NCBI GenBank assembly: GCA_963701015.1
Contig: OY969556.1
Location: 372,001 to 436,000, forward strand
DNA: 64,000 bases
Source of the DNA: MFD09286-c1 sp963701015
GTDB taxonomy: Bacteria; Bacteroidota; Bacteroidia; Bacteroidales; DTGW01
Direction: 5' to 3'
The translations under genes were made by a program, and so were the position numbers. Positions 1 through 9,721 of the stretch are shown in pieces (the first letter of the stretch is position 1; each line of letters starts with the position of its first letter). Below the pieces are notes generated by a model, which had not been told where the DNA came from, searched no databases, and was given only the letters and a program-made list of their open reading frames with translations.

Positions 1-2
1 AT

Positions 3-746
3 TTTTACGATTTAATGTCAGGGTTATATTCATTGCTATATAAACCAAAAGTAAATTATATATGTGTTGGGCATCAGTTTTTGTTGAACCATCCCGAATT
101 TCAATTCCCAAAAGGTTTTAAATTAGACAAATACCTGATGAAGATTAATACTGCTGTAACTTCATTCAATGCAAAAAAATATCTGGCATTATCATTTCGG
201 CCAATGCGCGATTTACCTGATAAAAAATTATATGTTGTACCACCTTTATTGCGGACAGAAGTGACTAATTTAATTGCCGAGGATCATAATTATATTTTAG
301 GTTATATGCTTAATAGTGGATATGCTGAAGATATAGAAAAATGGCATAAAGCAAATCCTGAAATTGAATTGCACTTTTTTTGGGATAAAAAAGATGCACC
401 TGAAACACTGCAAATTACTCCAAAACTTGCATTCCATAAAATAAACGATATCAAATTTCTTGAAATGATGAGCAAATGCAAAGCATATTCATCAACTGCA
501 GGATTTGAATCAATTTGCGAAGCAATGTATTTAGGCAAGCCAATAATGATGGTCCCTACATATGGACATTTTGAGCAAGCCTGCAATGCAATTGATGGTT
601 CAATTGCTGGAGCTGGGTTTGGGAGTGAAACATTCAATTTAACAAGCCTGGTCGATTACATACCTAAGCATATTGATAAATCAAAAGAATTCCGTAAATG
701 GGCTGATTCCTCAAAATCAAAATTTTTAGAATTGCTTACGAAATAG
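3..746 (+). CDS. Glycosyltransferase, C-terminal part (5' end outside window)
   Basis: The reading frame is open to the left edge, and codons before the first ATG (position 15) fit the protein, so the gene begins upstream and about 248 codons are seen. It resembles the C-terminal two thirds of GT-B glycosyltransferases of the Glyco_trans_1_3/MurG-like type: FYDL followed by a GHQFLL segment ends the N-terminal Rossmann domain, and the second domain carries the acceptor loop GFESICEAMYLGKPIMMVP, where the Glu and the GKP step contact the sugar nucleotide. Such enzymes act at the inner membrane on lipid or polysaccharide acceptors. The substrate cannot be told from this fragment. It is separated from the next gene by a 193-base gap with its own promoter. 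Confidence 0.75.
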   Translation, partial: FYDLMSGLYSLLYKPKVNYICVGHQFLLNHPEFQFPKGFKLDKYLMKINTAVTSFNAKKYLALSFRPMRDLPDKKLYVVPPLLRTEVTNLIAEDHNYILGYMLNSGYAEDIEKWHKANPEIELHFFWDKKDAPETLQITPKLAFHKINDIKFLEMMSKCKAYSSTAGFESICEAMYLGKPIMMVPTYGHFEQACNAIDGSIAGAGFGSETFNLTSLVDYIPKHIDKSKEFRKWADSSKSKFLELLTK

Positions 747-826
747 ACTGATCGAGGATTCTTAGAAAACTGAAAATTTAAACCTATTTTATCTTCAAGG
801 ACGACCGCTAAAAAGCCCTCGAAAAC

Positions 827-856
827 TTGTGTGGTATTAAAAAATTGTTATTTTTG
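827..856 (+). promoter_or_regulatory. Promoter of the EF-G2-type gene and its leader
   Basis: TTG at 827-829, 19 bases, then TATTTTTG at 849-856 matches the Bacteroidota sigma-ABfr promoter. Transcription should start near 863 and give a leader of about 77 bases. The leader contains a perfect 8-bp hairpin (883-890 with 898-905), so post-transcriptional control is possible. Confidence 0.65.
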
Positions 857-939
857 CATTAAGCCTGTCAGTGTGCAGGAATTTGCATTTTCACTTTAAA
901 TGCAATCTTCTGAAAACTAACTAACAAATTTTATACCGT

Positions 940-3096
940 ATGAAGACTTATCAAACTAATCAGATTAAAAACATTTCACTCCTAGGCAATAGCGGATCGG
1001 GTAAAACCACCCTTGCCGAAGCAATGCTTTTCGAGGGTGGCGTTATAGAACGTCGTGGTTCAGTTGATCAAAAAAACACGGTTTCGGACTATAACGAAAT
1101 TGAACATGAGCATAAATGCTCACTTGTTTCATCGGTTTTATACACTGAATTTCAGGATAATAAAATTAATATTATTGATAATCCGGGGCTTGACGATTTT
1201 GTTGGGGGCACAATTGCGTCATTATCGGTTGCCGACAGCGCCGTATTGGTTCTTAATGCCCAAAACGGGGTTGAGGTAGGTACTGAAATACATGCCCGCC
1301 ATCTCAATCGTTTAAAAAAACCTGTTATCCTTTTCGTAAACCAATTAGATCATGATAAGGCTAATTACGATAAAACAATTGAAGCTGCACGTGAAAGAAT
1401 AGGGAAAAACGTTACTGTTATTCAGTATCCATTAAATGAAGGCTCTGCATTTGATGCTATTGTGGATGTTTTGTTGATGAAAATGTTCAAATTTCCTAAA
1501 GAAGGCGGCAAACCTGAAATTTCTGATATTCCGCAAGCTGAAATGGACCGTGCCACAGCCTATCATAACGCTTTGGTTGAAAAATCAGCTGAAAACGATG
1601 ATAAATTAATGGAACTATTCTTTGAAAAAGGAACTCTTGAAGTTGAGGAAATTCGCAACGGCATGAAATTAGGTGTTTTGCATCGCGATTTATTTCCAGT
1701 GTTGGCTGGTACAGCAAAGAAAAATATGGGTGTTGCCCGATTATTGGAATTTATATGCCATGTAGCTCCTTGCCCTGATGAAGTTCCCGGTTTGTTGACT
1801 ACTGAAGAAAAGGAAATTAAAGTAAATCCGTCAGGTCAGCCATCTGCATTTGTTTTTAAAACATCTATTGAATCGCATATTGGTGAAATAAACTATTTTA
1901 AAGTCATTACCGGTAAAATTACTGAAGCAATTGATTTGGTTAACAATTCAAACCAAGGCAAAGAAAGACTTTCGCAACTTTTTGTTTCGGCTGGTAAAAA
2001 CCGAACAAAGGTTGCAGAAATTGTAGCCGGAGATATTTGTGCAGCTGTAAAACTTAAAAATACCAAAACAAATCATACTCTGGCTGGTCCTGGTATAAAC
2101 TACCAATTTGATAAAATTCATTTTCCCGAACCAAAATTCAGAACTGCCATTAAAGCTAAAAATGAATCGGATGATGAAAAACTGGGAGAAGCTTTGCATC
2201 GTATTCATCAGGAAGATCAAACCATTCTTATTGAATATTCAAAAGAACTTAAACAAACCATCCTACAAGGTCAGGGTGAATACCATATTAATATTTTGAA
2301 ATGGCAGTTAGACCATATTTATAAAATTGAAGCAGAATTTTTTTCACCTAAAATTCCATATCGTGAAACTATAACTAAAATTGCTGCTGCTGATTATCGT
2401 CATAAAAAGCAATCGGGTGGCGCTGGTCAGTTTGGCGAAGTGCATTTGGTTATTGAACCATTTACCGATGGAACCCCTGATCCGGCTATGTATAAAATTG
2501 CAGGTAAAGAAATAAAACTAAATGTTAGAGATAAGCAGGAAGTACCACTTACATGGGGCGGTAAATTAGTATTTTACAATTGTATCGTTGGTGGTGCTAT
2601 TGACACACGATTTTTGCCCGCTATATTGAAAGGTATTATGGAAAAAATGGAAGAAGGGCCGCTTACTGGTTCTTATGCTCGTGATATTCGAGTGGCAGTT
2701 TATGATGGTAAAATGCACCCTGTTGATTCAAACGAAATATCATTCAGGCTTGCAGGCCGAAATGCATTTAAGGAAGCTTTTAAAAATGCCGGACCTAAAA
2801 TTATGGAACCAATTTATGATGTTGAAGTTCTTGTACCATCTGACAGGATGGGTGATGTAATGAGCGATTTACAGGGCCGTCGTGCTATGGCTCAGGGAAT
2901 GAGCAGTGAAAGAGGATTTGAGAAAATTATTGCTAAAGTTCCATTAGCCGAAATGGATAAATATTCAACTACGCTAAGTTCATTAACGGCTGGGCGTGCA
3001 ATTTATACTATGAAATTCTCAGAATATGCACAGGTACCTGGCGAAGTTCAGAATGAATTACTTAAAGCATATGAAGCAACAGAGGTTGAAGAATAG
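940..3096 (+). CDS. EF-G paralogue of the EF-G2 type, with non-canonical GTPase motifs
   Basis: A 718-residue ribosomal translocase paralogue with the full EF-G domain set (G domain, domain II, domains III-V). The P-loop is GNSGSGKT at 16-23 instead of AHIDAGKT. The switch I region reads EHKCSLVSS where EF-G has ERGITITSA. Switch II is DNPGLDDF instead of DTPGHVDF, so the His that positions the attacking water in EF-G is Leu. The base-recognition motif is NQLD rather than NKMD. Bacteroides thetaiotaomicron EF-G2, of about the same length, is reported to support translocation without GTP hydrolysis and to matter during carbon starvation; I infer this protein belongs to that family. It is monocistronic, with its own promoter and terminator. 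It is not the housekeeping fusA. Confidence 0.88.
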   Translation: MKTYQTNQIKNISLLGNSGSGKTTLAEAMLFEGGVIERRGSVDQKNTVSDYNEIEHEHKCSLVSSVLYTEFQDNKINIIDNPGLDDFVGGTIASLSVADSAVLVLNAQNGVEVGTEIHARHLNRLKKPVILFVNQLDHDKANYDKTIEAARERIGKNVTVIQYPLNEGSAFDAIVDVLLMKMFKFPKEGGKPEISDIPQAEMDRATAYHNALVEKSAENDDKLMELFFEKGTLEVEEIRNGMKLGVLHRDLFPVLAGTAKKNMGVARLLEFICHVAPCPDEVPGLLTTEEKEIKVNPSGQPSAFVFKTSIESHIGEINYFKVITGKITEAIDLVNNSNQGKERLSQLFVSAGKNRTKVAEIVAGDICAAVKLKNTKTNHTLAGPGINYQFDKIHFPEPKFRTAIKAKNESDDEKLGEALHRIHQEDQTILIEYSKELKQTILQGQGEYHINILKWQLDHIYKIEAEFFSPKIPYRETITKIAAADYRHKKQSGGAGQFGEVHLVIEPFTDGTPDPAMYKIAGKEIKLNVRDKQEVPLTWGGKLVFYNCIVGGAIDTRFLPAILKGIMEKMEEGPLTGSYARDIRVAVYDGKMHPVDSNEISFRLAGRNAFKEAFKNAGPKIMEPIYDVEVLVPSDRMGDVMSDLQGRRAMAQGMSSERGFEKIIAKVPLAEMDKYSTTLSSLTAGRAIYTMKFSEYAQVPGEVQNELLKAYEATEVEE

Positions 3097-3118
3097 CAAA
3101 TGATATTTTTAATTACTG

Positions 3119-3150
3119 AGGCTTGTATAATTCCTACAAGCCTTTTTCAT
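3119..3150 (+). terminator. Intrinsic terminator after the EF-G2-type gene
   Basis: A perfect 9-bp stem, AGGCTTGTA (3119-3127) and TACAAGCCT (3135-3143), is followed directly by a T-rich stretch. Confidence 0.85.
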
Positions 3151-3161
3151 TTTTTGTCAAT

Positions 3162-3190
3162 AAAAAAGGCTGCCCATTGGGCAACCTTTC
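3162..3190 (-). terminator. Intrinsic terminator of the RRM gene
   Basis: TGCCC (3171-3175) pairs with GGGCA (3179-3183), extended by AAAGG/CCTTT across one mismatch. On the minus strand it ends in six T (3167-3162). Confidence 0.8.
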
Positions 3191-3235
3191 TTCAGCTATA
3201 ATTTTTTAAGATTAAATTCTTTTCAATCTGAAAAA

Positions 3236-3568
3236 TTATTCATGACGTCTTGGACCGCGATCACGGCCACCGCCGCCTGAACGGAAACCACCACCACGGT
3301 TTCCACCGCCACCTGCACCACCTTCGGGCCTTGGGTTAGCTTTTTTAACAACAATAGTTTTTCCTTCTACTTCTGCGCCATTGAGTTCTTCAATTGCAGT
3401 TAGGGCTGCTTGTTCGTCGGTCATTTCAACAAAACCGAAACCTTTTGACCTTCCTGTAGCCTGATCTTTAATAACTTTAGCATTGGTTACTTCACCATAC
3501 TCTTCGAAAATTTCTTTCAGTGATTCGCTCTGGATCCTGAAATTTAACTGTGCAACAAAAATGTTCAT
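3236..3568 (-). CDS. RNA-binding protein, RRM domain with Gly/Arg-rich tail
   Basis: A 110-residue protein with one RNA recognition motif: RNP2 is IFVAQLN near the N-terminus and RNP1 is KGFGFVEM at about 43-50, with the expected spacing of about 40 residues. After residue 85 the chain is a low-complexity Gly/Arg tail with RGGG repeats, a layout shared by cyanobacterial Rbp proteins and by RRM proteins of Bacteroidota. It should bind single-stranded RNA in the cytoplasm; targets are unknown, and related proteins in Bacteroides are proposed global RNA regulators. It is transcribed alone, towards the EF-G2-type gene, and the two transcripts end at back-to-back terminators. Confidence 0.92.
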   Translation of the reverse strand: MNIFVAQLNFRIQSESLKEIFEEYGEVTNAKVIKDQATGRSKGFGFVEMTDEQAALTAIEELNGAEVEGKTIVVKKANPRPEGGAGGGGNRGGGFRSGGGGRDRGPRRHE

Positions 3569-3697
3569 AAAAAAATAATTAATAAATTAAAGTTAAAAAT
3601 AAAAGGATTAAGCTGAGCTGAGAATTTTCAGGATTTGCCATACAGGAAGGAAAAACTAAAAATAAACGGCTGCTCTTAACACCACTTACTCAGGCTA

Positions 3698-3705
3698 CAA
3701 ATTTA
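3698..3705 (-). promoter_or_regulatory. Possible -7 element of the RRM gene
   Basis: TAAATTTG on the minus strand fits TAnnTTTG. No convincing -33 TTG is seen. It would give a leader of about 120 bases, long enough for autoregulation, which is only a guess. Confidence 0.3.
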
Positions 3706-3856
3706 TATAAATAAATTGAATAATTGATTGCCATTTTTTTTTGTATAAATATTTAACAAGGTCTTATTCGTTAAAATGATTTAAATTTTAATTGACAAAA
3801 TCTGTTAATATTATTATATATCCTAATAGGAATCAGTAATTAATTAGTATGTTCCA

Positions 3857-6800
3857 TTATATGGAATATTCTAATTTAATATCATGAGCAGATAAACCTT
3901 CCTTTGCAATATCATTTGCATTTTTTATCATAAAATGGAGGCGGTTTAGAATATTTACCTCACTGGTTCCACTGTCAAAATCAAGAAATAACAAATTCAT
4001 TTTTGGGAACAGCGTTTTTAATTTCTTTTCAACTCCTTTTGAAATTACATGATTTGCAATACATCCAAATGGTTGAAGACTTACAGCATTGAAAATACCT
4101 TCTTCTGCAAAAGTAAATATTTCGGCAGGAATTAACCAGCCTTCACCAAATTGTGCTGCCAGATTAACAACTTGTGAGGCATGTTGCGCATCGGTATAAA
4201 TGTTTGAGAATGGTCTGTAATATTTATATTTGCCTGCGACCGATTCAATTTTAGCAATATATTTATCTACCAGGTTATACAACAAATCTACAATAAATCT
4301 CATGTATCCGGCTTCTTCAATATTTTGTTCAATATTTATTTTATAATTAGCAAAGAATTGCAGGAAGAAGTTCACCAATGATGGCACAATAACTTCAACT
4401 TTTTCATTCACCAGCCAATTCACAATATTTTTATTCCCGAATGGGTTATATTTAACATAAATCTCACCCACGATACCAATTCTTGGAACCTGGCCAATTT
4501 CAAGTGCCATATCATTGAATTCACCAACAGCTTTGGCTAACAATTTGAGAATTTCATCAACATCCTTAATTTTAACAAAAGGTAAGGCACTCTGAATATA
4601 CTTATCACGTAAAAATACTGCACCACCTTTAATTTTTTCGCGGGCAACGCATGAATAGTACATTTTGGAGATGCAATCGGCATAAAGCATTGAAAAAGCA
4701 GTAATTTTAATCGCTTTTCGCCATTTCAATTTAAAACCGGGCTGACTATTTATTAATCCATCACCCGAAGCCAGTGAAATTACAGGAATATCTTCGAAAC
4801 CGGCTGAAATCATAGCTTTCTTTATTAAGGCTATATAATTGGTAGCCCTGCATTGTCCACCTGTTTGTGAAATAGCAATTGCAATTTCGGATGATTTATA
4901 TTTCCCTGATTTTAAAGCTTTTATAATGTCCCCAACAATTGTGGTTGCTGGAAAACATATTTCGTTATTGGCAAATTTTAATCCTAAATCTGACGATTGC
5001 TCATCGCTGGGAGGTAAATTTTCGAAAGTATAACCTAGTATTTCAGCTAAAATTGGAACAAAAGGAGAATAAAATTCAGAGAAAAATGGAACTAATATGG
5101 TGCGGTTTCTGTCAATTTTTTCAAAAACTGCTGTTTGTTTAATTTCATGTTTCTTAACTTCTTTTTCTGCCCCGGCATATTTTAATGATTCAATGAGAGA
5201 GCGGATGCGAAGGCGCAATGAACCGATATTGTTAACATCATCAATTTTTAAAAGCGATAGATTTTTCCCATGATGTTTTAAAATTGTAGTCACTTCATCT
5301 ATTATAAATGCATCGGGACCGCAACCGAATGAAGTAAGCTGGACAAAATGCACATTTGCCTTTGTTTGTGCTGCCCAACGAGCGGCTTTTAATATTCGGT
5401 TGGTATACGCCCATTGCATTACTGCATGAATATCGCTAAAATCTTCATCAATATTGCCTCTTACAAGGCCCTCGGAAATAACATCAACACCAAATGCTGA
5501 AATCATTTCAGATATTTTATGCTGAACCAATGGGTCGGTATGATAAGGTCGGCCTGCCAACATAATAACCATACGGTTTTCAGCAATAGCTTTATCTAAT
5601 ATTCTTTTTGCATTAGATGTTAATGATATAAAAAACTCTTCCTGATTTACCAGAGCTGCTTTAAAGGCAGTTTCAAATAGTTTTTTATCAATACCAAATG
5701 ATTTAATATATTCCCATGATGAAGTCTTTAACAATTTATTATTATTAAAAACAAAAGTTGGCGCATCTAATGGAATACCATATTTTTCAAAGGTATTCAT
5801 TGCGCTTTTTATAACATCGGAATAGCCTGAAACGATCGGGCAATTAAAGCTGTTGACAGAATTCGAATCTTCCTTGGTTTCAAAAATCACGTAAGGCATA
5901 AAAATCCGATCGACCTTTTTATTAATTAAATCTAAAATATGACCATGAACTAATTTGGCCGGGAAACAAATATTATCAGACATTACTGATCCCAAACCAT
6001 GTTCATACATTTTAAATGTTGATTTATTTGAAAGCACAACATTAAACCCCAATTGACTAAAAAGTGTATTCCAAAAAGGGAAATTCTCATATATGTTTAA
6101 AACCCTGGGAATTCCAATAGTAGGTAAGTCTTTTCTTTTTTCAGTTTTGGTACGGGCAACCAATAAATTATATTTAAAATTGTAATGATTCTCTCCATTA
6201 ACAAAATCAGCACCTTTGCTTGAATAAATTTTTTCGCACTTATTTCCTGAAAAGAAATGGTTTCCGTTGTTAAATTCAAATTCGTTTACAATGCAATTAT
6301 TTTCGCAACCCGAACAATAAAATTGTTCAACTTTATGCGGTTGTAAATGTGCAAGTGATTCCAGATTTACACCTAATGCAGCGTCATCTGGTTTAGCTGA
6401 CATTCGTTTAGCATATATTGCAGCACCATATGCACCCATTAATTCAGGCATATCGGTGAACAATACATCCTTTTCAGTCAACTGTTCCAGGGCGCGGACA
6501 ACAGCAAGATTACGCATTGTTCCACCTTGTACTACAATATTATCGCCAAGTTCAGATATGTCTTTTAATTTAAGCACTTTATACAAGCAGTTTTTAACAA
6601 CTGAATAAGCTAGACCTGAAGAAATATCGCCAACACTGGCACCTTCGCGTAGCGATTGTTTTACTTTCGAATTCATAAAAACAGTGCAACGTGTTCCCAA
6701 ATCACATGGCGCTTGAGCTGAGCACGCTAAATTAGCAAAATCGGCAGCAGAATATTTTAATGTTCCGGCAAAACCTTCAATAAATGAACCACATCCCGAA

Positions 6801-8164
6801 GAACATGCCTCGTTTATTTCCAAGCGGTTGATAGTACCATTTTCAACAAAAATAGCTTTCATATCTTGCCCGCCAATATCTAATATAAATGAAACATTGG
6901 GACTGAATTTATGAGCGGCTGTATAATGTGCTATCGTTTCAACTATTCCATAATTAATATTGAATGCAGCTTTTACCAAGTCTTCTCCGTATCCGGTAAC
7001 ACTACTGCTTTTAATTTTTATTTCTTTTCCACTTAATTTGGCTTGTTCGTTAAATTCTGAAAGGCCAATTGCTACTGATTTTAATGGGTCGCCATTGTTT
7101 TTTGCATAATAACGGAACAAAACCCTTTCGTTAAAATCAATAGCAACAATTTTAGTAGTTGTTGAACCCGAATCGATACCGACGAAACATTCGTTAGTTG
7201 GAAGTTCATTAATATTGGCTTTTTCAATTATATTTTTATGCTTTCTTGTTTTCCAATCGTTAAATTCCAATTCAGTCTTAAATAGTGGCGCTAAACGCTT
7301 TTCCAAATGTGCATAGGTAAGTTTTTTTTCATCCGATAAATGCACAATGAAACCATCCAGGCTAACAGATTTTAAATTTTCCTGAGGGATTAAAGCACAA
7401 CCCATCGCAGGAACCAAAGCAGCATTTTTTGACAATATATAATCCTCAGTATTTATATTTAAAACTTTAACGAAAGCTTCCCTAAGCGCTGGAATAAAAG
7501 CAAGCGGGCCTCCACAGAAAAATACTTTTGGTACTACTTCGTTCCCGCGTGAAAGTGTAGTAACTGTTTGCATTGCAACTGCATGAAAAACTGAAGCTGC
7601 AATATCGTTTCTGTCAACATTGCGACTGATTAGATTTTGTATATCAGTCTTTGAAAATACACCACATCGTGAGGCAATAGGATAAATATTTTTTGCCTTA
7701 CCTGCCATAATGTTCATTTCCGAAACATCATTGCCAAGCAAAGTAGCCATTTGATCGATAAATGCGCCTGTTCCTCCGGCACAACTGCCATTCATTCTAA
7801 TATCCGGAACATTGCCATCTTTAAAAAACACCATTTTGGTGTCTTCACCACCAATATCAATTAAGGTTTTAATTTCGGGAAATTTCGAATTGATTAAAGC
7901 AGCGCTGGCTACAACTTCCTGAACAAATGGAATATCGTAACGTTCGGCGACTCCCATTCCCGCTGATCCGGTAATAATTAATTCCATTTTACAATCACCC
8001 AGAGTCAGCGAAGCTTCGTTCAACATTTCTTTCAATGCAGCAGAAACATCGGCATGGTGCCTTTTGTATCCTGAAAATACAATATTTCCCTTGTTGTCTA
8101 AAAAAACAATTTTTAAAGTTGTGGAGCCAATATCTAATCCAGCTCTGTATGTAGATATTCTCAT
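3857..8164 (-). CDS. Giant 2-hydroxyacyl-CoA dehydratase activase / BadF-BcrA family protein
   Basis: A 1435-residue iron-sulfur ATPase built from two tandem ASKHA activase domains and a dehydratase-like half. Domain 1 (about 7-260) starts with GLDIGSTTLK and has cluster cysteines C128 (NGSC) and C167 (SRCGVF). Domain 2 (about 327-590) starts with GIDSGSTTTK and has C454 (NEAC) and C493 (TRC). A Cys-rich knot follows (C617, C620, C624, C643), then a DUF2229-like segment and an HgdB-like C-terminal part. Classical activases are about 260-residue homodimers that use ATP to drive a low-potential electron into a dehydratase; here two activase copies and a probable partner are fused. Related fusions occur in anaerobes. 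The physiological substrate is unknown. It is monocistronic. Confidence 0.88.
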   Translation of the reverse strand: MRISTYRAGLDIGSTTLKIVFLDNKGNIVFSGYKRHHADVSAALKEMLNEASLTLGDCKMELIITGSAGMGVAERYDIPFVQEVVASAALINSKFPEIKTLIDIGGEDTKMVFFKDGNVPDIRMNGSCAGGTGAFIDQMATLLGNDVSEMNIMAGKAKNIYPIASRCGVFSKTDIQNLISRNVDRNDIAASVFHAVAMQTVTTLSRGNEVVPKVFFCGGPLAFIPALREAFVKVLNINTEDYILSKNAALVPAMGCALIPQENLKSVSLDGFIVHLSDEKKLTYAHLEKRLAPLFKTELEFNDWKTRKHKNIIEKANINELPTNECFVGIDSGSTTTKIVAIDFNERVLFRYYAKNNGDPLKSVAIGLSEFNEQAKLSGKEIKIKSSSVTGYGEDLVKAAFNINYGIVETIAHYTAAHKFSPNVSFILDIGGQDMKAIFVENGTINRLEINEACSSGCGSFIEGFAGTLKYSAADFANLACSAQAPCDLGTRCTVFMNSKVKQSLREGASVGDISSGLAYSVVKNCLYKVLKLKDISELGDNIVVQGGTMRNLAVVRALEQLTEKDVLFTDMPELMGAYGAAIYAKRMSAKPDDAALGVNLESLAHLQPHKVEQFYCSGCENNCIVNEFEFNNGNHFFSGNKCEKIYSSKGADFVNGENHYNFKYNLLVARTKTEKRKDLPTIGIPRVLNIYENFPFWNTLFSQLGFNVVLSNKSTFKMYEHGLGSVMSDNICFPAKLVHGHILDLINKKVDRIFMPYVIFETKEDSNSVNSFNCPIVSGYSDVIKSAMNTFEKYGIPLDAPTFVFNNNKLLKTSSWEYIKSFGIDKKLFETAFKAALVNQEEFFISLTSNAKRILDKAIAENRMVIMLAGRPYHTDPLVQHKISEMISAFGVDVISEGLVRGNIDEDFSDIHAVMQWAYTNRILKAARWAAQTKANVHFVQLTSFGCGPDAFIIDEVTTILKHHGKNLSLLKIDDVNNIGSLRLRIRSLIESLKYAGAEKEVKKHEIKQTAVFEKIDRNRTILVPFFSEFYSPFVPILAEILGYTFENLPPSDEQSSDLGLKFANNEICFPATTIVGDIIKALKSGKYKSSEIAIAISQTGGQCRATNYIALIKKAMISAGFEDIPVISLASGDGLINSQPGFKLKWRKAIKITAFSMLYADCISKMYYSCVAREKIKGGAVFLRDKYIQSALPFVKIKDVDEILKLLAKAVGEFNDMALEIGQVPRIGIVGEIYVKYNPFGNKNIVNWLVNEKVEVIVPSLVNFFLQFFANYKINIEQNIEEAGYMRFIVDLLYNLVDKYIAKIESVAGKYKYYRPFSNIYTDAQHASQVVNLAAQFGEGWLIPAEIFTFAEEGIFNAVSLQPFGCIANHVISKGVEKKLKTLFPKMNLLFLDFDSGTSEVNILNRLHFMIKNANDIAKEGLSAHDIKLEYSI

Positions 8165-8238
8165 ATCCGCGGGTTTTGTTCTAAATCAAAGTTTTAATAA
8201 ATTTCTTATAATGGGTCGTTTAGTAAAGACACGATTGA

Positions 8239-8246
8239 CAAAGTTA
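8239..8246 (-). promoter_or_regulatory. Possible -7 element for the activase gene
   Basis: TAACTTTG on the minus strand fits TAnnTTTG and lies about 75 bases before the start codon. A second identical TAACTTTG sits at 8294-8301. No clear TTG is seen at -33 for either. Confidence 0.35.
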
Positions 8247-8443
8247 ATAGCTTTTTATTAAACTGTTAAATGTTAAAATAAAGTTTCTTTAACCAAAGTT
8301 ATATTCTTTATTCATAAAATTATGAAATTATTGGCCAATTACAATAAAACAGTGGTGTACAAAGCAAAAATACGATAGCTGTCAATGGCCATATGAGTTT
8401 GAGATTCATCACTAATGGTATTATGCATTAATTAATCAGTTTA

Positions 8444-9613
8444 TTAATACATAAATTTTATGCAAACCGGCGATGGTACAGATATGGAATTTCCTACCTG
8501 TGTTAGCATTCCTGAAGTTTTATCAATGCTAAAAATTAGAATATTGTTCGAGTTTTGATTTGCAACCAATAAAAACGAACCAGAAGGGTCAATGGCAAAA
8601 TTACGAGGCGTTTTTCCGCCTGATGAAACTGTACCTAGCAAAGTTAAGTTGCCGTTTTGCTGATCAATAGAATAAATTGCAATTAAATTTTCAGGATCGC
8701 GGTTAGTTGCATATAAAAATTTACCATTAGGTGCAATATGAATATCTGCCGCTGCTGCCACATCTGAACTGTTTTTAAGTATTGAGTATGTTTGTAGATA
8801 ATTCAACTTTCCAGAAGTAATGTCTAACGAAAATTCTTCAATAGTACCAGAAAGTTCATTTATTTCATAAATCCACTTATTATTCGGATGAAATGCAATA
8901 TGCCGAGCGGAACCTGCTGTAATTGAAGTTTTTGAAACTGTAGTCAATATTCCTGAAGTAGTATCAATTTTATAACAAAAAATTTGATCAGTACCCAAAT
9001 CTGCTGAATATATCAAATTATTTAATGAAAAAGGTAATATAGAATGGGCGTGAGGTGATGATTGGCGGTTGACATTTACGCTACTACCTGTATGTTGGTC
9101 GGTAAAAACAGCATTACCCAAAGTACCATCCAATTTAATTGGAATTGAGGCTATAGAGCCACTATTATAATTTGCAGTTAATACATATTTCCCAGAATTA
9201 TCAATACTTACATAACAAGGTGCATCGCCCTTTGAAGGAGTTGTGCTTGTAAGAACTAACGAGCTTGAATCTTTAATATCGAATGAACTAATTGAACCAG
9301 GCGAATTTTCATTTACTGCAAATAGCCATTTATTGTTTGGGTGAATTGTTAAATAGGAAGGATTTGATGTAGTAGATGATTTGCCGAAATATTTAAGTTG
9401 TCCGGTTTCCCGATTCATTGAATAAATATAAATGTTTGCACTATAAGTGCCAATGAAAAGCAAATAATTTTTCACGGTTATTTTATTTGAATCAGATTTG
9501 TGAACAATTGTGGTATCATTGGGATTATTATTGGTTGACGCATTGCTCAATTCTGTTTTTTTGCAACTAAGTATAATAATAATTATTATTATGGAAATAA
9601 GTTTACTCTTCAT
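8444..9613 (-). CDS. Lactonase-family seven-bladed beta-propeller lipoprotein
   Basis: A 389-residue protein whose N-terminus is a lipoprotein signal: a run of seven Ile, then LSC with the lipobox Cys at 17. The mature part is a YncE/6-phosphogluconolactonase-type propeller, shown by repeated blade motifs such as HPNNKWLFAVNE, SGKYVLTANYN, PNGKFLYATNRD and SGSFLLVANQN at intervals of about 45-50 residues. The cytosolic Pgl enzyme hydrolyses 6-phosphogluconolactone, but a lipid-anchored envelope form is more likely a binding or scaffolding protein or a lactonase on an extracellular substrate. The poly-Ile stretch comes from a run of ATT/ATA codons, a small slippage-prone tract. It is divergent from the VWA gene. 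Confidence 0.85.
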   Translation of the reverse strand: MKSKLISIIIIIIILSCKKTELSNASTNNNPNDTTIVHKSDSNKITVKNYLLFIGTYSANIYIYSMNRETGQLKYFGKSSTTSNPSYLTIHPNNKWLFAVNENSPGSISSFDIKDSSSLVLTSTTPSKGDAPCYVSIDNSGKYVLTANYNSGSIASIPIKLDGTLGNAVFTDQHTGSSVNVNRQSSPHAHSILPFSLNNLIYSADLGTDQIFCYKIDTTSGILTTVSKTSITAGSARHIAFHPNNKWIYEINELSGTIEEFSLDITSGKLNYLQTYSILKNSSDVAAAADIHIAPNGKFLYATNRDPENLIAIYSIDQQNGNLTLLGTVSSGGKTPRNFAIDPSGSFLLVANQNSNNILIFSIDKTSGMLTQVGNSISVPSPVCIKFMY

Positions 9614-9695
9614 AGTTAAAACCAGGTTTAATAATTTGTACTAAAATAATTAATTATCTTGTAATATCACACTTCCTTATGTTTTAAAAATGGGT

Positions 9696-9703
9696 TATCT
9701 TTG
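9696..9703 (+). promoter_or_regulatory. -7 element before the VWA gene
   Basis: TATCTTTG matches TAnnTTTG. Its last three bases are a TTG that opens the reading frame, so that TTG is promoter rather than start codon; the ATG at 9722 lies about 12 bases after the expected transcription start. Confidence 0.5.
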
Positions 9704-9721
9704 AACAAACCATATTACCTG

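Noticed and set aside
9701..9721. TTG start for the VWA protein
   Set aside because: The TTG is the end of a TATCTTTG promoter element; the next ATG gives a proper signal peptide. The same reasoning applies at 29462, 33523 and 63347.
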